Below, in pieces: positions 1-6,422 of a stretch of DNA of 9,909 nucleotides. Source of the DNA: Hyphomicrobiales bacterium. GTDB taxonomy: Bacteria > Pseudomonadota > Alphaproteobacteria > Rhizobiales > Kaistiaceae. The position numbers and the translations under genes were made by a program. The stretch lies in NCBI GenBank assembly GCA_017305815.1, contig JAFKJZ010000453.1:1-9909 (forward strand). The letters run 5' to 3'. Within the stretch, counting starts at the first letter, position 1. Each line of letters starts with the position of its first letter. The notes beneath the pieces are model-generated. The model did no database searches. It saw nothing but the letters and a program-made list of their open reading frames with translations, and was not told the DNA's origin.

Positions 1-225
1 GCCGAACTCGGCGAATTGCCGACGACGCTGGTGATTACGGCCGCGTATGACGTGCTGGCGGAGGACGGCGCATCGCTCGCCGCTCGCCTCCGATCGGCCG
101 AGGTCGACACGACCTATCTGCATGTCGAGGGCGTCAACCACGGCTTCATCGGGGCTCCCAACCCGCCCCCCGCGACGCTTTCCACCTACGAGGCGGTCGC
201 GGACTGGATGAAGTCGCTCGGGTAA
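1..225 (+). CDS. Alpha/beta hydrolase (HSL / fold-3 type), C-terminal fragment
   Basis: The frame is open from the first base of the window to TAA at 223-225, so only the last 74 residues are visible and the start lies upstream. The fragment matches the end of hormone-sensitive-lipase-like alpha/beta hydrolases, which hydrolyse carboxyl esters in the cytoplasm. The strand running into ITAAYDVLAEDG carries the expected catalytic Asp (fragment residue 17), and the VNHGF motif carries the expected catalytic His (residue 47). The nucleophile Ser and the HGG oxyanion motif would be in the missing part. A closing amphipathic helix (ADWMKSL) is typical of the family. The gene converges on the minus-strand acetyltransferase across a gap with palindromes. 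Family is fairly sure; substrate is unknown. Confidence 0.8.
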   Translation, partial: AELGELPTTLVITAAYDVLAEDGASLAARLRSAEVDTTYLHVEGVNHGFIGAPNPPPATLSTYEAVADWMKSLG

Positions 226-236
226 GGGGTAGAAAG

Positions 237-319
237 ACCCTCACCCCAACCCTCTTCCGCGCGCGGGAGAGGGGGAGCGGCGGCGGCCGGAAGGTCCTGG
301 CGAAGGTCTGGGTGAGGGT
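237..319. repeat. Palindromic intergenic element with long inverted arms
   Basis: Perfect 10-bp inverted arms, accctcaccc at 237-246 and gggtgagggt at 310-319, enclose a second hairpin (ccctcttcc at 250-258 pairing with gggagaggg at 265-273, with one G-T pair). The element starts 11 bases after the hydrolase stop codon, in a convergent gap, so it could act as a bidirectional transcription end. No T-run follows, so it is not a classical intrinsic terminator. Its left end closely resembles the left arm of the element at 6800-6928, which marks it as one copy of a dispersed repeat. Confidence 0.6.
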
Positions 320-375
320 TTAGGGAATTTCCCCGGTGAGGCGGTAAACCCCACCCGCCGCACTGCGCGCGGGGT

Positions 376-398
376 CCTCTCCCGCTGGGAGAGGTGAA
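376..398. repeat. Short REP-like hairpin, CCTCTCCC-nnn-GGGAGAGG
   Basis: A perfect 8-bp stem (376-383 with 387-394) around a 3-base loop is followed by tgaag. The same unit, differing only around the loop, occurs at 8957-8980, so this is a dispersed repeat rather than chance. It lies about 20 bases beyond the acetyltransferase stop codon and may help end or protect that transcript; this role is inference. Confidence 0.6.
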
Positions 399-418
399 GA
401 GCGAGGCTCGCCGGATCC

Positions 419-1051
419 TCAGAACCGCCGCGCCATCGTCAGGCCGCCGGCCGGCAGTTCGTCCGAGACGACCGGCGCGAAGCCGAGCTTCTCGTAGAAG
501 GCGATCGCCGCGTGGTTCTGCGGGCTGACGTCGAGATGCATGCCGCGCGAACCGGCGGCGGCGAGCGCCCCCATCAGGTGCTCGAAGCCGCGCCTTCCCC
601 AGCCGAGACCGCGCGCCTCCGGCAGGAAATCGACATGGCCGTGCGAGGGGAACGGATGCAGCGCCGGCGGATACAGATAGGGCGGGCGGTGGATCAGGCG
701 GCGCACCCAGTCGCTGCCGGACCAGCGGCTTTCGTCGTCGCCGGGATCGCGCAGGCGGGGGCGGATCTTCGCCAGCCAGTCGCGTTCCATGCGGCCATAA
801 AAATCCGGCGTGTCGAGCGCGCCCATGACATAGCCGGCGACGCCGTTCGGCCCTTCCAGCACGAAGGCGAAATCGGGCTCCAGCACGAGATAGGGGCCGA
901 TGAACATGTGGCCGAGCGCGTCGGGGTCATCCTCGCGCTGGGTGGCGTCCTGCCCGGCATTGCCGGTCCGGAGGCACACCCTGTAGACGGCGGGCATATC
1001 CGGGAGATCGGCCTTGCGCAGGCGAAAATCGACTTGGTTCGGGGAGGCCAT
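419..1051 (-). CDS. GNAT-family N-acetyltransferase
   Basis: A 210-aa protein starting at ATG 1051 (MASPNQ) and ending TGA at 419-421. The frame stays open further upstream but runs antisense-like over the next gene, so the inner ATG is chosen; its ribosome site is weak. GNAT enzymes move an acetyl group from acetyl-CoA to an amine. The conserved features are in the C-terminal half: a beta strand GHVDFLPEARG (138-148), the acetyl-CoA loop GLGWGRRGFEHL (148-159), then MHLDVSPQNHAAIAFYEKLGF (from 171), the usual strand, Asn and Tyr region. The N-terminal half (HMFIGPYLVLEP, VAGYVMGALDT) resembles the acetyltransferase-like group related to the C-terminal domain of O-GlcNAcase; this comparison is from memory. 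The gene follows the SDR gene after 71 bases on the same strand, probably co-transcribed. Acceptor substrate is unknown. Confidence 0.85.
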   Translation of the reverse strand: MASPNQVDFRLRKADLPDMPAVYRVCLRTGNAGQDATQREDDPDALGHMFIGPYLVLEPDFAFVLEGPNGVAGYVMGALDTPDFYGRMERDWLAKIRPRLRDPGDDESRWSGSDWVRRLIHRPPYLYPPALHPFPSHGHVDFLPEARGLGWGRRGFEHLMGALAAAGSRGMHLDVSPQNHAAIAFYEKLGFAPVVSDELPAGGLTMARRF

Positions 1052-1122
1052 GGCATTTCCGTTGCGCGATCGGAATACGGCCGGGAGCGGTCGTCCCGGC
1101 CGGCTTCCTGTCGGGCGATCGA

Positions 1123-1860
1123 TCAGGCGAGGGTCCGCCCGCCATTCACGGCAAGCGTCTGGCCGGTGATGAAATCGGCCGCGGGCGAGGCGAGGAAGGT
1201 GACGATGCCGGCGATGTCGTCCGGCGTCCCCTGATGGCCGAGCGGCACCAGGCGGCGATAGTCCTCCAGTTCGTCGGCCATGGTGCCGGAATGGCGCTCG
1301 ACCGGAATGAAGCCCGGCGCCACCAGGTTGACCGTGATGCCCTCCGGGCCGAGTTCGCGCGCCCAGGAGCGGGTGAGGCCGACCATGGCCGCTTTCGCGG
1401 CGACGTAGTGGCCGAATTCCGGATTGCCCATGTCGACGACTTCCGAGCCGATATGGATGACGCGGCCGACGTGACGGGCCCGCCATTCCGGCAGCACGGC
1501 CTGGAGCAGCAGCAGCGGCGCCTTGACGAAGAAGCGAAGCTGGTCGAGATGGTCGTCCCAGGTCTGTTCCTCGATCGGGATCAGCGGCTGCGGGCCGGTC
1601 GCGTTGTTGACGATCACGTCGACGGGGCCGAGATGGCGGTCGATCTCGGCGATGCCGTGGCGGACGCTGGCCTTGTCGGTGACGTCGAACTTGAAGGCGG
1701 CCGCCTTGCCGCCGGCGCTGGTGATGGCGTCGACGACACTGCCGGCGCCGACATCGTCATGCGCAAAGTTGACGGCGACGGTCCAGCCGGCGGCGCCCAG
1801 CCCCTTTGCGATCGCTGCTCCAAGTCCGCGCGACGCGCCCGTGACGAGTACTACTCCCAC
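1123..1860 (-). CDS. SDR-family NAD(P)-dependent oxidoreductase (FabG-like)
   Basis: A classical short-chain dehydrogenase of 245 aa. Numbered from the GTG start: cofactor loop TGASRGLG at 7-14, acidic DVT at about 59-61, NNAT at 85-88 (the family usually has NNAG), catalytic Ser139 in HIGSEV, and the YxxxK pair Tyr152 and Lys156 in GHYVAAK. The end ITGQTLAVNGG is the usual SDR C-terminus. Start choice: GGGAGG (minus strand, 1872-1867) directly abuts an ATG at 1866, leaving no spacer, whereas GTG at 1860, two codons later in frame, has an ideal 6-base spacer. I chose GTG; the ATG adds two residues (MI). It reduces or oxidises a carbonyl/alcohol substrate in the cytoplasm, but the sequence does not say which. 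It follows the cyclase after a gap with a hairpin and precedes the GNAT gene. Confidence 0.9.
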   Translation of the reverse strand: MGVVLVTGASRGLGAAIAKGLGAAGWTVAVNFAHDDVGAGSVVDAITSAGGKAAAFKFDVTDKASVRHGIAEIDRHLGPVDVIVNNATGPQPLIPIEEQTWDDHLDQLRFFVKAPLLLLQAVLPEWRARHVGRVIHIGSEVVDMGNPEFGHYVAAKAAMVGLTRSWARELGPEGITVNLVAPGFIPVERHSGTMADELEDYRRLVPLGHQGTPDDIAGIVTFLASPAADFITGQTLAVNGGRTLA

Positions 1861-1866
1861 GATCAT

Positions 1867-1872
1867 CCTCCC
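1867..1872 (-). promoter_or_regulatory. Ribosome-binding site of the SDR gene
   Basis: GGGAGG on the minus strand, adjoining ATG 1866 and 6 bases from GTG 1860. The spacing favours GTG as the real initiation codon. Confidence 0.5.
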
Positions 1873-1896
1873 GAAATCACGCCCGTCTCTCGGATT

Positions 1897-1932
1897 CGAC
1901 GCGGGCTGTACCGATCGAAGCACAGCCCGTCG
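1897..1932 (-). other. Stem-loop between cyclase and SDR genes
   Basis: A perfect 8-bp stem, cgggctgt at 1902-1909 with acagcccg at 1922-1929, encloses a 12-base loop. It can be extended by cga/tcg (1897-1899 with 1930-1932) across a 2-base bulge. It lies in the roughly 110-base gap after the cyclase stop and before the SDR ribosome site. No T-run follows, so it could be an attenuator, a processing or pausing site, or a Rho-assisted terminator that separates the signalling genes from the SDR-GNAT pair. Function is inference. Confidence 0.4.
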
Positions 1933-1972
1933 GGATTGTCTTCCGACTTCTGAAAGCCGGCTTCGGATCGGC

Positions 1973-2914
1973 TCAGCCGGAACTCGCGACGGGCAGGACG
2001 CCGTCGGTCGCGAAAACGATGCCCGCCACCAGGTTGCGGCCGGCGGCCTTGGCGACATAAAGCTGCTCGTCGGCGGCGCGGATCCACGAGTCGGGCTGGC
2101 TGCCGGGAATGCACAGCGCCGTCGCGACGCCGAGGCTGACCGAAACGAAGGGCGAAGCGTCGGAGCCGGAATGCGGGATGCCGAGCGCCTGCACGCGATC
2201 GCGGATGCTGTTCGCTATCTCCATGGCCTCGGGGTGCTCGATTTCCGGCAGAACACAGGCGAATTCCTCGCCGCCATAGCGGATGGTGACGTCGTTGGCG
2301 TGATGGACGGCACGGTTCAGCGCGGCGGCCACCATGGTCAGGCAGCGGTCGCCGGCCGTGTGGCCGTAGAGGTCGTTGAACTTCTTGAAGAAGTCGATGT
2401 CGAGGATGATGACCGAGAGGAGGCCGCCGCTGCGTGACAGGCGCGACGTCTCCTGGTTCAGCACCTTTTCCAGCCGGCGGCGGTTGCCGAGGCCGGTCAG
2501 CGCATCCGTGACGGCCATTTCGGCCAGCTCGTCGCGCATCCGCTTCATGTCGAGATGGTTGCGTATCCGGGCCCGCACCACGACCGGCAGGATCGGCTTG
2601 GTGATGTAGTCGATGGCGCCGAGCATCAGGCCCTTCACCTCGGCTTCCTGGTCGCCCAGCGCCGTGGTGAAGATCACCGGCACGTCGGCGATCAGCGGAT
2701 CGGCCTTGATCGCCGCGCAGACCTCGTAGCCGTCGACACCCGGCATGAGCACGTCGAGCAGGATCAGGTCCGGCAACGTCGTGCGGGCGATCTCGATGGC
2801 TTCGGTTCCGGTGGTGGCGAAGTAGATATCGTGATCCTCCTCGAGCGTCGCGCTCAGGATCTCGATGTTGCTGACTTCGTCATCGACAATGAGGATCGAT
2901 GGCCGTTCGCTCAA
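1973..2914 (-). CDS. Response regulator diguanylate cyclase (REC-GGEEF, PleD-like)
   Basis: This 313-aa cytoplasmic protein makes c-di-GMP from two GTP. A single receiver domain spans about 5-122: acidic pair Asp11/Asp12, phosphoacceptor Asp54 in LLDVLMPG, Thr84, and Lys106-Pro107. A short helical linker leads to a GGDEF domain (about 134-300): DALTGLGNRR at 137-146, metal/GTP site DIDFFKKFND (172-181), GH at 184-185 and the signature RYGGEEF at 212-218. All catalytic residues are present. The product-inhibition I-site that should read RxxD reads HAND (205-208), so the key Arg is lost. PleD proper has two receivers; this has one. The start is TTG at 2914, overlapping the kinase stop as TTGA. 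An in-frame TGA 12 codons upstream leaves no other ATG, GTG or TTG, and AGGGAA sits 8 bases before it. Translation is therefore coupled to the kinase, which is its likely phosphodonor. Confidence 0.93.
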   Translation of the reverse strand: MSERPSILIVDDEVSNIEILSATLEEDHDIYFATTGTEAIEIARTTLPDLILLDVLMPGVDGYEVCAAIKADPLIADVPVIFTTALGDQEAEVKGLMLGAIDYITKPILPVVVRARIRNHLDMKRMRDELAEMAVTDALTGLGNRRRLEKVLNQETSRLSRSGGLLSVIILDIDFFKKFNDLYGHTAGDRCLTMVAAALNRAVHHANDVTIRYGGEEFACVLPEIEHPEAMEIANSIRDRVQALGIPHSGSDASPFVSVSLGVATALCIPGSQPDSWIRAADEQLYVAKAAGRNLVAGIVFATDGVLPVASSG

Positions 2915-2928
2915 TTCTGTACTTCCCT
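2911..2928 (-). promoter_or_regulatory. Translational coupling site, TTGA overlap with Shine-Dalgarno
   Basis: On the minus strand AGGGAA (2928-2923) is followed after 8 bases by TTGA. TTG (2914-2912) starts the cyclase and TGA (2913-2911) ends the kinase. Ribosomes finishing the kinase are in position to restart on the rare TTG codon, which should keep cyclase output tied to and below that of the kinase. Confidence 0.75.
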
Positions 2929-5757
2929 GGTATCGACGAAATGACGCTCAATGGCGTCGAGCCCGGCGAGGGCGTTGTTGAAATCAAGTCGGCTGATCGG
3001 GTCGCGGATCTCGGCCAGGCGTCCGGCCTCGGGCGTGCCCTGCAGCCTGGCCTCAAGTGCCTCGAACGTCCTTCGGGCCCGCATGCTGCGCTTGCTCAGT
3101 TGCTGGCGGAGTTCATAGAGGAGCTTCGCCGCCTCGTCCCGCGCGGCCGCGTCGAGGCTTGCCGCCGGCGCGGCGGCGGATGCTTCCTCGGCCGGCGACA
3201 GGGTGCGCGCCGCCGCGATGGCCGGCTGAAGCACGGCATCGAGGCGCTCGATCAGCTCGTCGACATTCGCCATCTCGCGATGGGCGATCGCGTCTTCCAG
3301 CTGGCGGGACGCCTCCGACACCCTGCGAAGTTCCAGCGAGGCGGAAACGCCCTTCAGCGAATGCGCCAGCCGGCGCGCGTCGTCGAGGGCGCCGGCATCG
3401 ATCTCGCCGCGCAGTGTCGCGACGAAACCGCGATAGTTGGTCCCGAAGCTGACGATCAGCTTGCGCAGCAGCGCGGTCTTGCCGTTGACGCGGACGAGCG
3501 CGGTCGCAAGATCGAAGGGCGGCAGCTCGGCCGGTAGATCGGCGGCCGCCGGGATCTCGACGGATTTCGCCGTCGACCCGCTGCCTTCCGCCCTGCGCGG
3601 CTTCAGCCAGCGCTCGAGCGCGTGCATCAGCGTCGCCGGATCGACCGGCTTGGCGACATGGTCGTTCATGCCGGCCTGGAAGCAGTTCTGCCGCTCCTGC
3701 TCATAGGCGTGCGCCGTCATGGCGATGATCGGCAGCCTGTCGGAGGGGAACGCCTGGCGAATGCGCTTCGTCGCTTCGATGCCATCCATTTCCGGCATCT
3801 GCACGTCCATCAGCACCACGTCGTAGCTGCGGCCGGACCGGAGCACCATATCGCAGGCGATGCGGCCATTCTCGGCCAGTTCGACGACGAGGCCGCCGTC
3901 GCTCAGAATCTCCGAGGCGACTTCGCTGTTGATCTCGTTGTCCTCGACGAGCAGGACGCGCGAGCCGCGATACTCCGGCGCGACCATCGGGATCGCGTGC
4001 GCGGCGGGTGCGGCGGCGCGTTCCTGGCCCGTCCGCTGCCCCAGGAGCTGGGTAATTTCTGTCAGCAGCAGCGAAGCGTCGATCGGCTTGACGAGGAAGG
4101 CCGAGATGCCGGCCTCGCTGGCGTTTTGCATGGCCTCTTCGCGCGCATAGGCGCTGACCATCATGATGGTCGGCAGGCGGGTCAACGTCTCGCTGCTGCG
4201 CATCGCCTCGACGGCCTCGATGCCGTCCATGCCGGGCATCTTCCAGTCGATCAGCATCAGGTCGTAGGCGACGCCGCGCGCCTGGGCGTTTTCAAGCAGC
4301 GCGATCGCCTCGGTGCCGGAGGCGACCAGGTCGGCCTGGACGGACCAGCCCTCGAATATGGTGTGCAGGATCTCGCGCGAGGCCGGATTGTCGTCGGCGA
4401 TCAGCACGCGGAGCCCGCGCAGCTTCTCGACATCGGCCGCCTCGGCCAGCATCAGCGTATCGCCTTCCTCCAGGCGGACGGTGAAGGTGAAGGTGCTGCC
4501 GGCGCCGGCGATGCTGTCGACGCGGATGGTGCCGCCCATCAGCTCGACCAGCTGCTTGCTGATGGCGAGCCCAAGCCCGGTGCCGCCGAATTTGCGCGTC
4601 ATCGAGCTGTCGGCCTGGCTGAAGGAGCGGAACAGCATCTGCTGTTGTTCCGGCGTCATGCCGATGCCGGTATCGCGGACCGACACTTCGAGCAACAGCT
4701 GCCGGTCGACCTTCTCCAGCGTGCGGATCGACAGGACGACAGCGCCGCGCTCGGTGAACTTCACCGCGTTGGAGACCAGGTTCAGGATGATCTGGTTCAG
4801 TCGCAGAGCGTCGCCTAGCAGGGTCGCCGGCACGTTGTCGTCGATGTTGATGCGGATATCGACGCCCTTCTCGGCCGCTTTGACGGTGGAGATGGTGGTG
4901 GCGTTCTCGATCGTCTCGCGGATCTTGAAATGGGTGCCCTCGAGCGAGAGCATGCCGGCCTCGATCTTGGAAAAGTCGAGGATGTCGTTGATCAGCGCCA
5001 GAAGCGCGGTGCTGGCCGACTTGATCTTGTTGATGTAGTCCGCCTGCTTCGGCGTGAGGTCGGTGCGCAGCGCCAGGTGGCTGAAGCCGAGGATGGCGTT
5101 CATCGGCGTACGGATCTCGTGGCTCATATTGGCCAGGAACAGGCTCTTGGCGATGTTCGCGGCGTTGGCCTCGCGCGTGCGGTCGGCGACCTTCTGCTCC
5201 AGCGTCTCGTTGGCGAGCACGATTTCGGCGCTCATCGCCTCGATGCGCTGGAAGCTCGCGACCAGCCGCATGCTGAGCCAGACGAGCACGACGGTCTGGA
5301 AGGCGACGATGGCGGCGTGCAGGCTGACGCGCTCCAGGTCTGCGCCCAGCGGGAATACCGCATAGGGGAAGACCAGGTTCAGCATCAGGTGATGCACCGC
5401 CACCGTCACGGCCGCGACGATCACCGGGCGCCAGTCGCACCAGCCGATGACGAGCGCCAGCGTGGCGAAGAAGTACATGTGCATGTCCATCTGCCACGGA
5501 TGGCCGGAGAACATGAAGACGAACAGGGCCGGCTGTCCCATCAGCGCGACGGCCGACACATAGCGGGTCACCGGCGCGGGCCCACGCAGCGTCCAGGAGA
5601 CCTGCATCGCCAAGGCCAGCAGCGCCGCCACCAGCGTCGGCGCGACCATGCTGCGTCCGATCGACCATGCGACCAGCGCGATCACCGGCACGTGGATCCA
5701 CATCAGGAAGACGAGGAATAGACCGAACTTGTGTCGCAGCCTGTCGAGCTCGGCCAT
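2911..5757 (-). CDS. Membrane hybrid histidine kinase (sensor-DHp-CA-REC-REC-HPt)
   Basis: A 948-aa inner-membrane sensor kinase with its own phosphorelay. The N-terminus has five or six membrane segments (roughly 11-31, 36-56, 65-84, 95-130, 147-167) with a conserved-looking HPWQMDMHMYFF (86-97), CDWRP (107-111) and HHLMLN (122-127). A coiled coil (about 170-205) leads to the DHp domain with phospho-His213 in MSHEIRTPMN. The ATPase domain has N-box Asn326/Asn330, DTGIG from 362 and GGTGLGL at 391-397. REC1 has Asp454/455, phospho-Asp504 (LIDWKMPG) and Lys557. REC2 has Glu605/Asp606, Asp651 (LMDVQMPEMDG), Thr681 and Lys703. An HPt domain follows with His799 in RRLAHSLKG, then an extra helical tail (about 870-948). 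All catalytic residues are intact. ATG 5757 has AAGGA 7 bases upstream. It lies 34 bases after the small membrane-protein frame and overlaps the cyclase, its likely target. The signal sensed is unknown. Confidence 0.95.
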   Translation of the reverse strand: MAELDRLRHKFGLFLVFLMWIHVPVIALVAWSIGRSMVAPTLVAALLALAMQVSWTLRGPAPVTRYVSAVALMGQPALFVFMFSGHPWQMDMHMYFFATLALVIGWCDWRPVIVAAVTVAVHHLMLNLVFPYAVFPLGADLERVSLHAAIVAFQTVVLVWLSMRLVASFQRIEAMSAEIVLANETLEQKVADRTREANAANIAKSLFLANMSHEIRTPMNAILGFSHLALRTDLTPKQADYINKIKSASTALLALINDILDFSKIEAGMLSLEGTHFKIRETIENATTISTVKAAEKGVDIRINIDDNVPATLLGDALRLNQIILNLVSNAVKFTERGAVVLSIRTLEKVDRQLLLEVSVRDTGIGMTPEQQQMLFRSFSQADSSMTRKFGGTGLGLAISKQLVELMGGTIRVDSIAGAGSTFTFTVRLEEGDTLMLAEAADVEKLRGLRVLIADDNPASREILHTIFEGWSVQADLVASGTEAIALLENAQARGVAYDLMLIDWKMPGMDGIEAVEAMRSSETLTRLPTIMMVSAYAREEAMQNASEAGISAFLVKPIDASLLLTEITQLLGQRTGQERAAAPAAHAIPMVAPEYRGSRVLLVEDNEINSEVASEILSDGGLVVELAENGRIACDMVLRSGRSYDVVLMDVQMPEMDGIEATKRIRQAFPSDRLPIIAMTAHAYEQERQNCFQAGMNDHVAKPVDPATLMHALERWLKPRRAEGSGSTAKSVEIPAAADLPAELPPFDLATALVRVNGKTALLRKLIVSFGTNYRGFVATLRGEIDAGALDDARRLAHSLKGVSASLELRRVSEASRQLEDAIAHREMANVDELIERLDAVLQPAIAAARTLSPAEEASAAAPAASLDAAARDEAAKLLYELRQQLSKRSMRARRTFEALEARLQGTPEAGRLAEIRDPISRLDFNNALAGLDAIERHFVDTREVQN

Positions 5758-5791
5758 GCGCCAATCCTTGAAAAAAATCTGGGCGTACCGC

Positions 5792-6167
5792 TCAGACGGA
5801 GAAACAACCGCGCAACTTGATGGCGTCTAGCACGAGCCAGGCGCCGGAGTGGTAGAGGCGGGAAATGAAGTCGGGGCTGTCCGAGTGGGCGATGATCACA
5901 TTGGCAATCCCGCCACTGGCAACGATGCTGCCGCCCGAGCGAGCCACGATGCCGGCCGTGTCGGCGGCATCTGCCCAAGGCGGCGCGACCACGGCGACTT
6001 CCGCGCTGCCTGCGTCCGCGGTGAGCGTGCTCACAAAGATCGCGATGGCACTGGCAACCAGAAGCAGGCCAGCCGGAATCAGATCCGTCCAGCTACCGCG
6101 TTCGGTAGTCTGCCCGATAGGCCTGCCAGAAATTCAATGCCCCCGTCGATGAGAATGCTGACGGCAT
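5792..6167 (-). pseudogene. Small membrane-anchored protein gene with an apparent 1-nt frameshift
   Basis: Two minus-strand frames seem to be parts of one gene. Frame A begins at ATG 6167 and gives 24 residues ending FWQAYRADYRTR, then TAG at 6095-6093. Removing one base there (the T at 6095) joins it to frame B, which reads SWTDLIPAGLLLVASAIAIF and then, from a GTG at 6034, an 80-aa tail ending GAWLVLDAIKLRGCFSV with TGA at 5792-5794. The repaired product would be 124 aa: a basic-aromatic N-terminus, one membrane segment (about 29-48) and a small C-terminal domain (AVVAPPWADAADT, NVIIAHSDSPDF). Frame B has no ATG, GTG or TTG before 6034, and GTG 6034 lacks a ribosome site and would cut off the membrane segment. 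I recall similar alphaproteobacterial hypothetical proteins but cannot verify this. It ends 34 bases before the hybrid kinase, so it may be an accessory membrane partner. Alternatives are a sequencing error, a true pseudogene, or a +1 recoding event. Confidence 0.55.
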
Positions 6168-6422
6168 CAAACCCGGTTAACTATAATATTTCAATAGGGA
6201 TGGAGCGCAGCGCCCAGGCGTTTCCGGGCGTGGTGTGATCGACGTCACGTAACCCTGGATGGTGGGCCTGTGGGTAGTGCGCGGGATGGTATCTATCGCC
6301 GCCGTGCCCCGGAGGCTGACCGCCGCTGTGATGGCTGACTTTGCGTCGGAGCGATTCGGATGCGCCTTCGAGCAGGTTCCCGCAATGCGTGCGCGGGCGT
6401 CCTCCTGCATTCGCTAGAGGCG
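6168..6422. other. Intergenic gap between mutarotase and the small membrane-protein gene
   Basis: This stretch holds no gene I can support. An AT-rich island at about 6177-6195 stands out in GC-rich DNA. It carries TATAAT on the plus strand (6182-6187) with a TGAC core 18 bases upstream, and on the minus strand TTGAAA followed 17 bases later by TTTGAT just ahead of ATG 6167. One of these may be the promoter of the minus-strand signalling block. A 52-codon plus-strand frame (6259-6417) has no ribosome site and no recognisable product. Confidence 0.3.

Noticed and set aside
237..398. Possible CRISPR-like repeat array in the convergent gap
   Set aside because: The repeats are inverted palindromes with no regular spacer pattern and no direct repeat series; no cas genes nearby.
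512..1234. Plus-strand 240-codon frame opposite the GNAT gene
   Set aside because: Antisense shadow; the minus-strand frame carries the GNAT motifs.
3622..4818. Long plus-strand open frame (398 codons) opposite the hybrid kinase
   Set aside because: It is antisense to a clear kinase with intact domains. Its composition is the His/Asp/Gly/Arg-rich pattern of antisense frames in GC-rich genes, with no recognisable motif.
4292..5764. Minus-strand 490-codon frame inside the kinase gene
   Set aside because: Out-of-frame shadow of the kinase, Arg/Gly/His-rich. The true frame has all histidine kinase motifs.
6259..6417. Plus-strand 52-codon frame (starts MVGLWVVRG) downstream of a TATAAT box
   Set aside because: No Shine-Dalgarno before the ATG and no recognisable product. 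It could be a decayed remnant, but nothing positive supports it.
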